NCBI RefSeq assembly: GCF_018882205.1
Contig: NZ_JACVOU010000002.1
Coordinates: 310,001-374,000 of the forward strand
Reading direction: 5' to 3'
Length of the DNA: 64,000 nucleotides
Origin: Polynucleobacter bastaniensis
GTDB lineage: Bacteria > Pseudomonadota > Gammaproteobacteria > Burkholderiales > Burkholderiaceae
This document shows positions 18,805 through 34,769 of this stretch, piece after piece; position 1 is the stretch's first letter, and each line of letters begins with the position of its first letter. The notes beneath the pieces were generated by a model. The model was not told the DNA's origin, searched no databases, and saw only the letters and a program-made list of their open reading frames with translations. Made by a program: the position numbers and the translations under genes.

Positions 18805-19701
18805 TTAGCGCAAGTCTTCCGCTTGTATCAGTAGCACCTGTTCTTCGCCTGCGGATACCTCCATCCAAATGACCGGGATTTGAGGAAACGCTCTTTTAAA
18901 GTGCTCATACTCGTTACCAATTTCAATCAGAATGGCACCACGCTCAGATAGGTAGTGACGCGCGCCAGCAATGATCTTCCGAATCAGATCCATGCCATCA
19001 TCACCACCTGCTAATGCAAGAGCAGGCTCCGCATGATATTCAGCGGGTAGGGCGCTCATCGAGTTGGCGTTGACGTAAGGCGGATTACAAATGATGAGAT
19101 CAAAGAGATTATCTTCATGGGGTTCTGGTAGCGCATCCCAGAGATCGCCCTCAAAAAGTTCTACCTGTGAAGTCAGACTATGACGATCAAGATTACGTGA
19201 CGCCACTGCTAATGCAGGTAAACTAATGTCACAAGCACTTACATGAATATCGGGGCAAGTTAAGGCTAACAAAATCGCTAGAGAGCCATTGCCAGTGCAA
19301 AGATCAAGCGCTTTGCCATCAGCCGGCAACCAAGGTTCTAGAGAGCCATCTACGATGAGCTCAGCTATCCAGGAGCGGGGAACAATACTCTGCTCGCTAG
19401 AGAAAAAAGGTACCCCCATTAACCAGGCTTCGCCCAAGATATAAGCTAATGGCTTACGTGTGAAGATGCGGGTTTTTGCCACTTCAAACGCCTGCGCAAC
19501 TTGCTCGGCACTCATCACTTGCTCTAAGTGATCCAGCGCATCCGTAGGGCTTAAGTCCAGTTGTTTGCTGACAATCCAAAGGGCTTCACTTTGCGCATCA
19601 ATGGCGCCATGACCATAATGTAAATCTGCTGTTTCTAATTCTTGTGCAATGTGATTAATACATTGATCAAGCGTCAGAGATTGCTGGGGCGCAGGGTCCA
19701 T
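18805..19701 (-). CDS. prmB: 50S ribosomal protein L3 glutamine methyltransferase
   Basis: PrmB methylates a glutamine of ribosomal protein L3 using S-adenosylmethionine. The 298-residue protein has the N5-glutamine methyltransferase fold with LDLCTGNGSLAI as the SAM-binding motif I and the catalytic NPPYV motif. The segment PRSWIAELI....LEPWLP is characteristic of PrmB and distinguishes it from PrmC and from the release-factor methyltransferase. It is the last gene of the minus-strand group dapD-dapE-prmB, 38 bases after dapE, and ends 15 bases from the convergent radA end, with no obvious terminator hairpin between them. Confidence 0.92.
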   Translation of the reverse strand: MDPAPQQSLTLDQCINHIAQELETADLHYGHGAIDAQSEALWIVSKQLDLSPTDALDHLEQVMSAEQVAQAFEVAKTRIFTRKPLAYILGEAWLMGVPFFSSEQSIVPRSWIAELIVDGSLEPWLPADGKALDLCTGNGSLAILLALTCPDIHVSACDISLPALAVASRNLDRHSLTSQVELFEGDLWDALPEPHEDNLFDLIICNPPYVNANSMSALPAEYHAEPALALAGGDDGMDLIRKIIAGARHYLSERGAILIEIGNEYEHFKRAFPQIPVIWMEVSAGEEQVLLIQAEDLR

Positions 19702-19739
19702 GAGGAATATTTATAAAGAAGGTAATTGACGAAGCAGTC

Positions 19740-20891
19740 TTAAGCAACGAGTTGCTCAAGTGTCTTGCGATAGATATTTTTGAGTGGCACCACATCATCC
19801 ACAATCACGCACTCATCAATCTTGTGGCTGGTCGCATTAAGTGGTCCAAACTCGACTACTTCTTTGCAGATCTTTGCAATAAATCGACCATCACTTGTGC
19901 CGCCGGTAGTCGAGAGTTCTGTATCGATCTTCGTTTCAGCTTTAATGGCTTTGCGTAGGGCACCAGCGAGGGCGCCATCGCCGGTAATGAATGGACTACC
20001 ACCTAAGACCCAATCAATTTCAAAATCGAGACCTGCGGCAGTGAGAATTCCCTCTAGGCGACTACGTAGCTCTTCTGGTTTGCTCTCGGTAGAGAAGCGG
20101 AAATTGAAATCAATTGCTAACTCCCCAGGAATGACGTTATTCGCACCAGTACCTGCATGAATATTCGAAATCTGAAAGCTCGTAGGTTGGAAATACTGAT
20201 TACCTTTATCCCACTCAGTTTCAACGAGCGCTTGAATTGCAGGCGCTGAAAGATGGATAGGATTTTTACCCAGGTGAGGGTAGGCGATATGCGCCTGAAT
20301 ACCTTTAACTCGAAGCTTACCCGAGAGTGATCCACGGCGACCATTCTTAATCATGTCGCCGAGTTGATCAACTGACGTTGGCTCACCAATTACGCAGTAA
20401 TCTAAACGCTGACCTTGTTTTTGCAGACGCTCGCACATGACGACAGTGCCGTCGTTGGCTGGACCTTCTTCATCGCTAGTAATCAAAAAGGCAATAGTGC
20501 CTTTGTGATCTGGGTGGGTGATGACAAATTCTTCGGTGGCGACTACAAATCCCGCGAGAGAGGTTTTCATATCCGCAGCGCCACGACCGTAAAGTACACC
20601 ATCTCTAATAGTTGGAGTAAACGGATCATTGGTCCATTTTTCTAATGGGCCAGTAGGCACAACATCAGTGTGGCCAGCAAATACCAAGACTTTACCCTGA
20701 TCTCCAGACGCACCCTTTTTGATTGCCCATAGATTAGTAACCTGAAAATTATCAGGACCACTCACAACGCTCTCTGTATGAAAGCCAATGGCTTGAAGGC
20801 GTTTAGCGATGAGTTCTTGACAGCCTCCGTCCGCCGGGGTGACCGAGTGGCAGGAGATGAGGGCTTCAGTTAACTCTAGGGTGGCACTCAT
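19740..20891 (-). CDS. dapE: Succinyl-diaminopimelate desuccinylase
   Basis: DapE hydrolyses N-succinyl-LL-diaminopimelate to LL-diaminopimelate in lysine and peptidoglycan precursor synthesis. This M20-family di-zinc enzyme has 383 residues. Metal and catalytic motifs are visible: [19 protein letters not shown], the catalytic glutamate pair in TSDEEGPA, and the conserved C-terminal TSHKIDE. It follows dapD with a gap of 17 bases on the same strand, so consecutive pathway steps share a transcript. Nothing is anomalous. Confidence 0.96.
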   Translation of the reverse strand: MSATLELTEALISCHSVTPADGGCQELIAKRLQAIGFHTESVVSGPDNFQVTNLWAIKKGASGDQGKVLVFAGHTDVVPTGPLEKWTNDPFTPTIRDGVLYGRGAADMKTSLAGFVVATEEFVITHPDHKGTIAFLITSDEEGPANDGTVVMCERLQKQGQRLDYCVIGEPTSVDQLGDMIKNGRRGSLSGKLRVKGIQAHIAYPHLGKNPIHLSAPAIQALVETEWDKGNQYFQPTSFQISNIHAGTGANNVIPGELAIDFNFRFSTESKPEELRSRLEGILTAAGLDFEIDWVLGGSPFITGDGALAGALRKAIKAETKIDTELSTTGGTSDGRFIAKICKEVVEFGPLNATSHKIDECVIVDDVVPLKNIYRKTLEQLVA

Positions 20892-20908
20892 ATATTTAGA
20901 TTTAAAAC

Positions 20909-21736
20909 TTAATCACGTAAGAGTTCGTTAATCGCAGTCTTAGCTCTAGTTTGAGCATCCACCTTCTTCACGATGATGGCGGCGTACAGGCTGTACTTGC
21001 CACAAGCAGAAGGAAGGGAGCCTGGAACAACAACAGAACCTGCTGGAACACGGCCGTAATGGATTTCACCGGTTTCACGATCGTAGATCTTGGTACTTTG
21101 ACCAATATAGACACCCATAGAGAGAACAGCATTTTCTTCAATAACTACACCTTCAACAACCTCAGAGCGGGCGCCAATAAAGCAGTTATCTTCAATAATC
21201 ACTGGACCAGCTTGAATTGGCTCCAAAACGCCACCAATACCAACACCGCCAGAGAGATGTACGTTTTTACCGATTTGGGCACATGAGCCTACGGTTGCCC
21301 AGGTATCGACCATGGTGCCTTCGCCGACATAAGCGCCGATATTGACATAGGAAGGCATCAAAACGGCATTCTTACCGATAAATGAGCCACGACGAGCCAT
21401 TGCTGGGGGAACCACGCGGAAACCGCCATTGGCGAAGTCTTCGGCAGTGTAGTTCTCAAACTTGCTCGGTACCTTGTCGTAAAACTGGGTATAGCCACCA
21501 GCGCCCATAGGCTTGTTGTCTTCCAGGCGGAAAGACAGCAAAACTGCCTTTTTAACCCACTGGTTTACTTCCCATTTACCAACGCTAAGGCGCTCAGCCA
21601 CGCGAATACTGCCTGTATTGAGGCCCTCGAGTACGGCGTTCACGGCGTTACGGATTTCCCCGGAAACGGCCTCAGGAGACAGGTTTGCACGGTTTTCCCA
21701 GGCTTGATCGATGATGCTTTGTGGTGATTTGCTCAT
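20909..21736 (-). CDS. dapD: 2,3,4,5-tetrahydropyridine-2,6-dicarboxylate N-succinyltransferase
   Basis: DapD transfers succinyl from succinyl-CoA to tetrahydrodipicolinate, the step before the transaminase and DapE. The 275-residue protein has a helical N-terminal domain (about 1-100) and then a left-handed beta helix of hexapeptide repeats (about 100-240; [20 protein letters not shown] and later repeats). The length equals that of Escherichia coli DapD. It is the first gene of the dapD-dapE-prmB unit and diverges from smc across a 175-base gap that must contain both promoters. Confidence 0.97.
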   Translation of the reverse strand: MSKSPQSIIDQAWENRANLSPEAVSGEIRNAVNAVLEGLNTGSIRVAERLSVGKWEVNQWVKKAVLLSFRLEDNKPMGAGGYTQFYDKVPSKFENYTAEDFANGGFRVVPPAMARRGSFIGKNAVLMPSYVNIGAYVGEGTMVDTWATVGSCAQIGKNVHLSGGVGIGGVLEPIQAGPVIIEDNCFIGARSEVVEGVVIEENAVLSMGVYIGQSTKIYDRETGEIHYGRVPAGSVVVPGSLPSACGKYSLYAAIIVKKVDAQTRAKTAINELLRD

Positions 21737-21911
21737 GCTTTTCAGTTAACTATCAGATTGTTAAGGGGTTTTGTCCCCTGGATATAGATTGATCATTATA
21801 TCGGTGAGGCAAAAACCCTGTGGGGAGCCTTAAGCTTGCTATCATCTTCCCACTTTAGTAATAATTTTTTACCCCCTCATTTGAACCCCTTTTTTCCCTA
21901 CAAAGTACGCC

Positions 21912-24900
21912 GTGCAACTGAAATCCATCAAACTTTCCGGCTTTAAGTCCTTCGTCGATCCAACCCATTTTGAAATGCCAGGTCAATTGATCGGTGTTGT
22001 GGGCCCTAACGGTTGCGGAAAGTCAAACATTATTGACGCCGTGCGCTGGGTTTTGGGTGAGTCTCGCGCCAGTGAATTGCGTGGTGAATCAATGCAAGAC
22101 GTGATCTTTAATGGCTCTGGTTTACGTAAACCTTCGGGTCGTGCCAGCGTCGAACTCATTTTTGATAATTCAGAAGGACGCGCTCAAGGTCAGTGGAGTG
22201 CTTTTACAGAATTGGGCATCAAACGCGTTTTGACGCGTGATGGTAATTCTAGTTATTACGTCAACAATCAAGTCGTGCGCCGTAAAGATATTCAAGATAT
22301 TTTCTTGGGTACCGGTATGGGTCCAAGAGGCTACGCGATCATTGGGCAGGGCACTATTAACCGCATCTTGGAAGCAAAGCCAGAAGAGTTGCGTGTGTTC
22401 TTAGAGGAAGCAGCTGGTGTTTCTAAATACAAAGAGCGCCGTAAAGAAACTGCATCCCGCCTTGAAGATACAAAAGAAAACTTAGTACGCGTAGAAGATA
22501 TTCTGCGTGAGCTCGATCAACAGGTCACTCGTTTAGAGAAGCAGGCTACTGTTGCTGAGCGCCATGCTGAATTATCTGCTGCAATGAAGTCGCAACAGCA
22601 GTTACTCTGGTTTGTACGTCAGACTGAAGCTGGCAAGGAGCAAGAGCGTCATGCTAACGGTATTCGTGACACGCAAGTGAGTTTGGAAGAACAGACTGCC
22701 AAAATGCGTCATGTGGAGACTGAACTCGAGACCATGCGTACTGAGCAGTACGCTCTACAAGATAAAGTTTCTCAAGCTCAAGGCGATTTGTATCAAACAA
22801 ATGCTGATGTCAGCCAAGTAGAGTCACAAATTCGTTACGTGCAAGAAGCACGCCAGCGTTTGCAGCAGCAATCTCAAGATTTACTAGCTCAGCTGCAGCG
22901 TTGGACTGTTCAAGAAACCGATGCAGCACAAGCGCAGCGCACTGCTGAGCATGAGCTCAGCCTAGCTGCAGAAAAAGAGCAAACATTAATCGCGGACTTA
23001 TCTGGCTTACAAGAGCAGATGCCAGCCCGTGAAGAGGCTTATCAAATTCATGCGCGCGAACTCAATGATGCGCGTGAGAACTTAGCTTCGATTGATCAGC
23101 GCTTAGCTAGTTTAGGTGAGCGCGTTAAAGCTATTACCTCACAAGTAGAAGAGCTCAAGGGGCGCGATACCCGTCTTGAGGCTGAGCTTGCTGGTATGCG
23201 TAGGCCCGATGCCGAAGCATTGCAAATGGCCATTGATCGTCATGCAATGGCACAGCGTAAGTTAGATGAAGCGAGACAAAAAGCAGGCGAGGCGCAACAA
23301 CGTGTTCCTGCAGCTGATGAAGCTCGTAATACCGCACAACAACAGATTCAATCGGCTAACCAAGAGTTGGCACAAACCGAAGCCAAACTCACTGCATTAA
23401 CTGCCTTGCAAGCCAGCGTTCAAGCTCAAGGCAAAATTGGTCCATGGCTTGAGAGCAAGGGCCTAAAAAAGAGTAAGCGTTTGTGGCAAGAACTCAAGGT
23501 GGAGAGTGGTTGGGAATCTGCCTTGGAGTCTGTATTGCGCGAGCGCTTAGCTGCGGTTACCGCTAAGAGTGTTCAAGAAACGTTAGCTTTAGCCAAAGAT
23601 GCTCCTCCAAGTCGTTTAGCAATTTTGCTTACAGAAGATATTTCTCCTGCGCACACTACTGTGCCAGCAGATTTCTCACCGTTATTAACTCGCGTTCAAA
23701 GCGCAGGCGCACCACACGTAGCTGCTGTATTGCAAGAGTGGTTAGACAACATCTATATTGCCAATAGCATAGAAGATGCATTGCATCGCCGTGAGAAGTT
23801 ACCTGCTGGCGGTGCTTTTGTTACTCAACAAGGCCACTTAGTGAGTCGTGTGGGTGTGCAGCTGTACGCAGCAGACTCTGAGCAGGCCGGCATGTTGGCA
23901 CGTGCTCAAGAAATGGAAGGTCTCGAGAAGCAATTGCGCGCACAGAAGTTAATTCAGAGTGAGTTGCAAGGTGAGTTAGATCAATGCGCTGCTAATTACC
24001 AAGCTGCCCATCAAGCTGCAGAGCAAGCCCGTGTTGCTGCAGAGCAAGCCGTACAAGAGGTGCATAGCTTCGAAGTTGAAAGAATGCAATTAACTCAGGC
24101 TGAAGAAAAGTACAGCCAACGCGCTGAACAGATCCAGGGTGAGTTAAGTGAGTTGCGTCAGCAAATAGAGCAACTGATTCAAACACAAGAGCAATCTGTA
24201 CAAGAGCTCGCTCAGTCAGAAGAATCCAAACAGGGCTTGCAAGAGAACTTAGTCATTGCTCAAGAAAAACTAGAGCTAGCTACCCAAGAGCGCGATCGCC
24301 TTCGCGAATCCTTACGCTCTTCAGAAATGTCTGCCCAAGAAGCAGCATTTTCAACCCGTTCTTTACAGCAGCGTATTTCAGACTTGCAACGTGACCAAAG
24401 TACTGCGCGTGTGCAGATCATGGAGATTCAGGATAAGCAGGCCACTTCTGAGGAAGAGCTAGAAACTCTCAGCGATGAAGAAGCTCAAGATAAATTACAA
24501 GGATTGCTACTGGCTCGCAGTGCTCGTGAGGCAGCATTGGCTAACGCACGCACAGAACAAGACGCCCTGTTGCATCAATTGCGTGAAGCTGATGAAGTGC
24601 GCTTGCAGATTGAGCGCAGTCTTCAGCCCATGCGCGATAAAGTGGTCGACTTACAGTTGCGCGAACAGGCTGCCCGTTTGAACTTTGAACAGTTTGCAAC
24701 CTTGCTGTCTGAGGCTGAAGCCGATCTATCTGCACTTGAAGTGAGTTTTAGCCCAGATCTGAAGGTAGGCGCGCTGCAAACTGAAGTAAATCGCCTCAAT
24801 ACAGAGATTCAATCTTTGGGCCCAGTCAACATGGCTGCCTTAGATGAACTCTCCAGTTCACGTGAGCGTAAACAGTTCTTAGATGCCCAATCGGCTGACT

Positions 24901-25433
24901 TGAATGAAGCCATGCAGACTTTGACAGATGCAATTGCCAAGATTGATGCAGAGACCCGCGATCTCTTGCAGGGTACTTTTGATCAGGTCAATATACATTT
25001 CGGTAAGTTATTCCCTGAGTTGTTCGGTGGTGGTCATGCAGAGCTGGTGATGACTGGTGAAGAGATTTTGGATTCTGGTGTGCAAGTAATGGCTCAGCCT
25101 CCAGGCAAGAAGCTTAGTTCCATCTATTTATTATCCGGCGGCGAAAAAGCGCTAACCGCAATTGCCCTAGTCTTTTCTCTCTTCCTACTCAATCCAGCAC
25201 CGTTCTGCTTGCTTGATGAGGTTGATGCGCCATTGGATGACGCGAATACCTTGCGTTATGCGCAGATGGTTGCCAAAATGTCTAGTAAGACTCAATTTGT
25301 ATTCATCTCACACAACAAGATCACTATGGAAATCGCTCATCAGTTGATTGGTGTCACCATGCAAGAGCAGGGTGTATCTCGTATTGTGGCGGTCGATATC
25401 TCTTCTGCGGTATCGATGGTGGAGGCAGCTTAA
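21912..25433 (+). CDS. smc: Chromosome segregation protein SMC
   Basis: SMC dimers compact and help separate chromosomes. The 1173-residue protein has the full plan: N-terminal ATPase head with Walker A GPNGCGKS (31-38), a long coiled coil (about 170-500), a hinge domain (about 510-630, starting near KIGPWLESKG), a second coiled coil (about 670-1010), and a C-terminal head with the ABC signature LLSGGEKAL (about 1072-1080) and Walker B CLLDEVDAP (about 1098-1106). The start is GTG at 21912. The zipA start follows the stop directly. A full SMC rather than MukB is expected in betaproteobacteria. Confidence 0.96.
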   Translation: MQLKSIKLSGFKSFVDPTHFEMPGQLIGVVGPNGCGKSNIIDAVRWVLGESRASELRGESMQDVIFNGSGLRKPSGRASVELIFDNSEGRAQGQWSAFTELGIKRVLTRDGNSSYYVNNQVVRRKDIQDIFLGTGMGPRGYAIIGQGTINRILEAKPEELRVFLEEAAGVSKYKERRKETASRLEDTKENLVRVEDILRELDQQVTRLEKQATVAERHAELSAAMKSQQQLLWFVRQTEAGKEQERHANGIRDTQVSLEEQTAKMRHVETELETMRTEQYALQDKVSQAQGDLYQTNADVSQVESQIRYVQEARQRLQQQSQDLLAQLQRWTVQETDAAQAQRTAEHELSLAAEKEQTLIADLSGLQEQMPAREEAYQIHARELNDARENLASIDQRLASLGERVKAITSQVEELKGRDTRLEAELAGMRRPDAEALQMAIDRHAMAQRKLDEARQKAGEAQQRVPAADEARNTAQQQIQSANQELAQTEAKLTALTALQASVQAQGKIGPWLESKGLKKSKRLWQELKVESGWESALESVLRERLAAVTAKSVQETLALAKDAPPSRLAILLTEDISPAHTTVPADFSPLLTRVQSAGAPHVAAVLQEWLDNIYIANSIEDALHRREKLPAGGAFVTQQGHLVSRVGVQLYAADSEQAGMLARAQEMEGLEKQLRAQKLIQSELQGELDQCAANYQAAHQAAEQARVAAEQAVQEVHSFEVERMQLTQAEEKYSQRAEQIQGELSELRQQIEQLIQTQEQSVQELAQSEESKQGLQENLVIAQEKLELATQERDRLRESLRSSEMSAQEAAFSTRSLQQRISDLQRDQSTARVQIMEIQDKQATSEEELETLSDEEAQDKLQGLLLARSAREAALANARTEQDALLHQLREADEVRLQIERSLQPMRDKVVDLQLREQAARLNFEQFATLLSEAEADLSALEVSFSPDLKVGALQTEVNRLNTEIQSLGPVNMAALDELSSSRERKQFLDAQSADLNEAMQTLTDAIAKIDAETRDLLQGTFDQVNIHFGKLFPELFGGGHAELVMTGEEILDSGVQVMAQPPGKKLSSIYLLSGGEKALTAIALVFSLFLLNPAPFCLLDEVDAPLDDANTLRYAQMVAKMSSKTQFVFISHNKITMEIAHQLIGVTMQEQGVSRIVAVDISSAVSMVEAA

Positions 25434-31116
<5,683 letters not shown>

Positions 31117-31138
31117 TGCGCTTGAGCTAATTTAATAA

Positions 31139-31975
31139 TTAAGCGTTAGCCAGATTTGGTCTAAATGACAGACCTTTAACGCAATCAGGAATTGGATTGC
31201 TACCCTCTGACCAAGTTAATACCTCAACGCCAGTTGATGTCACTAAAAGCGTGTGCTCCCATTGTGCAGAGAGGCTGCGGTCTTTGGTCTTCACCGTCCA
31301 TTGATCAGGCATTGTCCGAATATCGCGCTTGCCGGCATTGATCATCGGCTCAATAGTGAAGGTCATACCTTCAGTTAACTTTTCACCAGTGCCAGGACGG
31401 CCGTAGTGAAGAATCTGTGGGTCTTGATGAAACACTTTGCCAATACCATGACCGCAGTATTCACGAACCACTGAATAACCGGCTTTTTCAGCGTGAGTCT
31501 GAATGACGTGGCCAATATCGCCCAGTGATGCACCAGGTTTGACTTGCGCAATTCCAAGCCACATACATTCAAAAGTAATTTGGGTGAGGCGTTTAGCTAA
31601 TACTGACACTTCACCAACCATGAACATACGGCTGGTATCGCCGTAGTAGCCATCAGGCGTAATCACAGTGATGTCGAGGTTGACAACATCACCGCTTTTT
31701 AAAATCTTCTCGCCAGGAATACCATGGCAGATAACATCATTGACTGAAGTGCAGATCGACGCCGGAAAGGGTGGATAGCCTGGTGGCTGGTAGTTCAGTG
31801 GGGCTGGAATAGTCTTTTGGACATCGCGCATGTACTCATGACAAATGCGGTCCAATTCAGCTGTGCTCACACCAGGTTTGACGTGGGGGGCAACGTGGTC
31901 AAGAACTTCACTGGCTAAGCGGCCAGCTTCGCGCATCCCTTGGATGTCTTTTTCGGCGGTGAATACACTATTCAT
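31139..31975 (-). CDS. map: Type I methionine aminopeptidase
   Basis: Map removes the initiator methionine from nascent proteins. The 278-residue protein has the pita-bread fold; conserved metal ligands are visible as D in NLDITVITPDGYYGDTS, H in GHGIG, and E in TFTIEPMIN. The length is typical of type Ia enzymes. The gene diverges from rpsB, with 256 bases between the starts that hold a ribosomal-protein promoter and leader on the plus strand. The arrangement map / rpsB-tsf divergent is conserved in many proteobacteria. Together with glnD downstream it forms a probable minus-strand unit. Confidence 0.96.
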   Translation of the reverse strand: MNSVFTAEKDIQGMREAGRLASEVLDHVAPHVKPGVSTAELDRICHEYMRDVQKTIPAPLNYQPPGYPPFPASICTSVNDVICHGIPGEKILKSGDVVNLDITVITPDGYYGDTSRMFMVGEVSVLAKRLTQITFECMWLGIAQVKPGASLGDIGHVIQTHAEKAGYSVVREYCGHGIGKVFHQDPQILHYGRPGTGEKLTEGMTFTIEPMINAGKRDIRTMPDQWTVKTKDRSLSAQWEHTLLVTSTGVEVLTWSEGSNPIPDCVKGLSFRPNLANA

Positions 31976-32117
31976 GCCTTGATTATCAACGACTTGGGGC
32001 TTTTTGCTAGTGGGAAGATGCCTAAATATTAGGCAGATTCACCATTTAACGGCATTTATGAGTAGGTTTTCTACTGAGGCGCTCGGGGTGGGGCGTCTAG
32101 ACCATTGATATTTAAGC

Positions 32118-32123
32118 TATAAT
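32118..32123 (+). promoter_or_regulatory. Likely -10 box of the rpsB promoter
   Basis: A perfect TATAAT at 32118-32123 lies upstream of rpsB in the map/rpsB interval. The hexamer 16-18 bases upstream does not match TTGACA well, so the -35 element is not evident. Position and sequence make it the best promoter candidate for the rpsB-tsf operon. Confidence 0.45.
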
Positions 32124-32156
32124 TTTGTTCTCAAGTCAATTTTGATCTGAAATAGC

Positions 32157-32219
32157 GGGTTGAGTCTTCCAGGGTGGCGTTTTTTAGCGCAGCTAGGACT
32201 CAATCTCAGAAACCAACCC
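32157..32219 (+). promoter_or_regulatory. Structured leader upstream of rpsB, candidate S2 autoregulatory site
   Basis: GGGTT (32157-32161) pairs with AACCC (32215-32219), and directly inside it GAGTC (32162-32166) pairs with GACTC (32197-32201), giving a long hairpin with an asymmetric bulge ending just before the GGAG ribosome-binding site at 32223-32226. S2 is known to repress its own operon through a leader in gammaproteobacteria, so this is a plausible homologous role; I infer it only from pairing and position. Confidence 0.5.
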
Positions 32220-32231
32220 TTAGGAGAAGTT

Positions 32232-32981
32232 ATGTCAGTAACTATGCGTCAAATGCTGGAAGCCGGTTGCCATTTTGGTCACCAAACCCGTTTCTGGTCC
32301 CCAAGAATGGCCCCTTATATTTTCGGCCATCGCAACAAAATTCACATCATCAACTTAGAAAAAACATTGCCAATGTTTCAGGACGCCCTGAAATTTGCAA
32401 AACAAGTTGCTGCTAACCGTGGAACTATCTTATTCGTAGGTACTAAGCGTCAATCGCGCGAGATCATTGCTGAAGAAGCTGCTCGTGCTGGTATGCCTTA
32501 CATCGACAGCCGTTGGTTGGGCGGTACGCTCACGAACTTCAAAACTGTTAAAGGTTCCCTCAAGCGTTTGAAGGACATGGCAGTTGCTAAAGAAGCGGGC
32601 GACTGGGAAAAGCTTTCCAAGAAAGAGGCCTTGACTAATGATCGCGATCTCGACAAGTTGCAAAAAGCGCTTGGCGGTATTCAAGATTTGAACGGCGTTC
32701 CTGATGCGATTTTCGTAGTGGACGTTGGCTATCACAAGATTGCTATTACTGAAGCTAACAAGCTTGGTATTCCAGTTATCGCTGTAGTGGATACCAACCA
32801 CTCACCAGAAGGTGTTGATTACATCATCCCTGGTAACGATGACTCCAGCAAGGCTGTTCTGCTCTACGCTCGTGGCATTGCTGACGCAATCCTCGAAGGT
32901 AAATCAAACTCCGTTCAAGAAATCTTGACTGCCGTTAAAGAAGGCGAAGAAGAGTTTGTTGAAGATGGGAAAGCTGAATAA
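32232..32981 (+). CDS. rpsB: 30S ribosomal protein S2
   Basis: S2 is a late-assembling protein of the small subunit. The 249-residue protein begins [22 protein letters not shown], the conserved S2 N-terminus, and contains [16 protein letters not shown] and [22 protein letters not shown] chose the ATG at 32232, which follows TAGGAGAAG; the open frame reaches back to 32160 but would include the structured leader. Its stop TAA overlaps the tsf ATG as TAATG, giving a much tighter rpsB-tsf junction than in Escherichia coli. Confidence 0.98.
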   Translation: MSVTMRQMLEAGCHFGHQTRFWSPRMAPYIFGHRNKIHIINLEKTLPMFQDALKFAKQVAANRGTILFVGTKRQSREIIAEEAARAGMPYIDSRWLGGTLTNFKTVKGSLKRLKDMAVAKEAGDWEKLSKKEALTNDRDLDKLQKALGGIQDLNGVPDAIFVVDVGYHKIAITEANKLGIPVIAVVDTNHSPEGVDYIIPGNDDSSKAVLLYARGIADAILEGKSNSVQEILTAVKEGEEEFVEDGKAE

Positions 32982-33859
32982 TGGCCGCTATTACCGCTGC
33001 AATGGTTGGCGAGTTACGCGCCAAGACTGATGCTCCGATGATGGAGTGCAAAAAGGCATTGACTGAGGCTGATGGCGATATGGCTCGTGCAGAAGAAATT
33101 CTGCGTGTAAAGCTCGGTAGCAAAGCTGGCAAAGCCGCATCCCGTGTTACTGCTGAAGGTATTGTGGTTTCATTTATCAATGGCACTACTGGTGCTTTGT
33201 TGGAAGTGAACTGCGAAACTGACTTTGTTTCTAAGAACGATGACTTCTTGGCTTTTACTGCTGAATGCGTCAACTTAGTTGCTGAAAAGAATCCAGCTGA
33301 CGTTGCTGCCTTACTTGCATTGCCAATGCATGGCCAAACTGTGGATGAAGTTCGTAGCGCCTTGATCGGTAAGATCGGTGAGAACATCATGCCACGTCGC
33401 TTCAAGCATTTCGCTGGTAGCAACAAGTTAGTCTCTTACCTCCACGGCACTCGTATCGGCGTGATGGTGGAGTTCGAAGGTGATGAGACTGCTGCTAAAG
33501 ACGTAGCAATGCATATTGCTGCAATGAAGCCAGTGGCTTTGTCGATGGCTGATGTTCCTGCTGAAGCTATTGCTGTTGAGCGTAGTGTTGCTGTTCAAAA
33601 GGCTGCTGAATCTGGTAAACCACCAGAAATCGTTGAGAAGATGGTTGAAGGTTCTATTCAGAAGTACCTCAAAGAGGTTTCTTTGTTGAACCAAACGTTC
33701 GTTAAAAACGACAAGCAATCGGTTGAGCAAATGCTCAAAGCCGCTAACACCACAATCAAGAGTTTCACTATGTTTATTGTGGGTGAGGGCATTGAGAAGC
33801 GTCAAGACGACTTTGCGGCTGAAGTGGCTGCTCAGGTTGCCGCTGCTAAAGGCGCTTAG
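32981..33859 (+). CDS. tsf: Elongation factor Ts
   Basis: EF-Ts exchanges nucleotide on EF-Tu in translation. The 292-residue protein begins [30 protein letters not shown], the UBA-like N-terminal domain and conserved TDAPMM core contact with EF-Tu, followed by two core subdomains. The start codon shares one base with the rpsB stop (TAATG), so translation is coupled. The gene ends 45 bases before a strong terminator, closing the rpsB-tsf operon. Confidence 0.98.
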   Translation: MAAITAAMVGELRAKTDAPMMECKKALTEADGDMARAEEILRVKLGSKAGKAASRVTAEGIVVSFINGTTGALLEVNCETDFVSKNDDFLAFTAECVNLVAEKNPADVAALLALPMHGQTVDEVRSALIGKIGENIMPRRFKHFAGSNKLVSYLHGTRIGVMVEFEGDETAAKDVAMHIAAMKPVALSMADVPAEAIAVERSVAVQKAAESGKPPEIVEKMVEGSIQKYLKEVSLLNQTFVKNDKQSVEQMLKAANTTIKSFTMFIVGEGIEKRQDDFAAEVAAQVAAAKGA

Positions 33860-33904
33860 TTAGCTCCAAGCTTCTTGGGATCTTCCAGTACGACTGTAAT
33901 ACCC

Positions 33905-33944
33905 AAAAGGGCATAGAAACCTCGGTTTCTATGCCCTTTTCTTT
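33905..33944 (+). terminator. Rho-independent terminator after tsf
   Basis: A 16-base-pair perfect stem (aaagggcatagaaacc / ggtttctatgcccttt) with a two-base centre is followed by a T-rich tail (tcttt). It separates the rpsB-tsf unit from pyrH. Confidence 0.92.
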
Positions 33945-33962
33945 GATCGGTGCCAAGCCCTT

Positions 33963-33968
33963 TATAAT
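33963..33968 (+). promoter_or_regulatory. Possible -10 box of the pyrH promoter
   Basis: A perfect TATAAT lies 24 bases after the tsf terminator and 80 bases before pyrH. No convincing -35 box is seen upstream. The strong terminator just before it means that pyrH and the long gene block downstream need a promoter here. Confidence 0.4.
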
Positions 33969-34047
33969 TTAGGCAAGATATTAAAAGTACTTAAAGATCA
34001 ATAAGCTAAGCAGATAAATTGCTCAGCAAATTACGGAAAATTAAACG

Positions 34048-34758
34048 ATGCCAGTCTACAAACGTGTTCTCTTAAAACTCTCTGGTGAAGCCCTCATGGG
34101 GGATGATGCTTTTGGAATTAATCCAATTACGATTGATTCCATAGTGAAAGAAATAGCGGAAGTAGTCAATAGCGGCGTTCAATTGGCTATCGTAATTGGT
34201 GGCGGAAATATTTTCCGAGGTGTAGCAGGTGGCGCGGCCGGCATGGATCGCGCAACGGCAGACTACATGGGAATGCTCGCCACCATGATGAATTCACTTG
34301 CACTACAAGATGCTTTGCGCCAAAAAGGGGTTGAAGCTCGCGTGCAGTCTGCTTTGAGAATGGATCAAGTGGTGGAGCCCTACATTCGTCCTCGTGCGAT
34401 TCGTGCTCTGAGTGAAGGTAAGGTCGTGATCTTTGCTGCGGGTACGGGAAATCCATTCTTTACTACCGATACTGCAGCCGCTTTGCGTGGTGCAGAGATG
34501 GGTGTTGAAATCATGCTCAAGGCGACTAAGGTAGACGGTATTTACAGCGCTGATCCGATGAAAGACCCAACGGCTACTTTGTATAAAACAATGACTTTTG
34601 ATGAGGCGATCATTAAAAACTTACAGGTCATGGACGCAACTGCTTTTGCATTGTGCCGTGATCGCAAATTACCCATTAAAGTGTTTTCAATTCTCAAGCC
34701 AGGCGCATTGATGCGTGTGGTTCAAGGTGAGTCTGAAGGTACCTTAGTACACGTTTAA
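34048..34758 (+). CDS. pyrH: Uridylate kinase
   Basis: PyrH phosphorylates UMP to UDP in pyrimidine nucleotide synthesis. The 236-residue protein of the amino acid kinase fold begins [16 protein letters not shown] and has GGGNIFRG and the conserved D/T-rich substrate loop ([11 protein letters not shown]). The ATG follows an AAA-rich stretch without a clear Shine-Dalgarno. It starts the long block of plus-strand genes that runs to about 47.2 kb, and lies 11 bases before frr. The pairing with frr and uppS is conserved across bacteria. Confidence 0.97.
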   Translation: MPVYKRVLLKLSGEALMGDDAFGINPITIDSIVKEIAEVVNSGVQLAIVIGGGNIFRGVAGGAAGMDRATADYMGMLATMMNSLALQDALRQKGVEARVQSALRMDQVVEPYIRPRAIRALSEGKVVIFAAGTGNPFFTTDTAAALRGAEMGVEIMLKATKVDGIYSADPMKDPTATLYKTMTFDEAIIKNLQVMDATAFALCRDRKLPIKVFSILKPGALMRVVQGESEGTLVHV

Positions 34759-34769
34759 TAGGAGGCTTG

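Noticed and set aside
21836..21865. TTGCTA ... TAATAA as an smc promoter
   Set aside because: The -10 match is poor (three of six), so it cannot be distinguished from AT-rich background; not listed.
32105..32110. TTGATA as -35 for the rpsB TATAAT
   Set aside because: Spacing to the -10 box is only 7 bases, far below the 16-18 needed.
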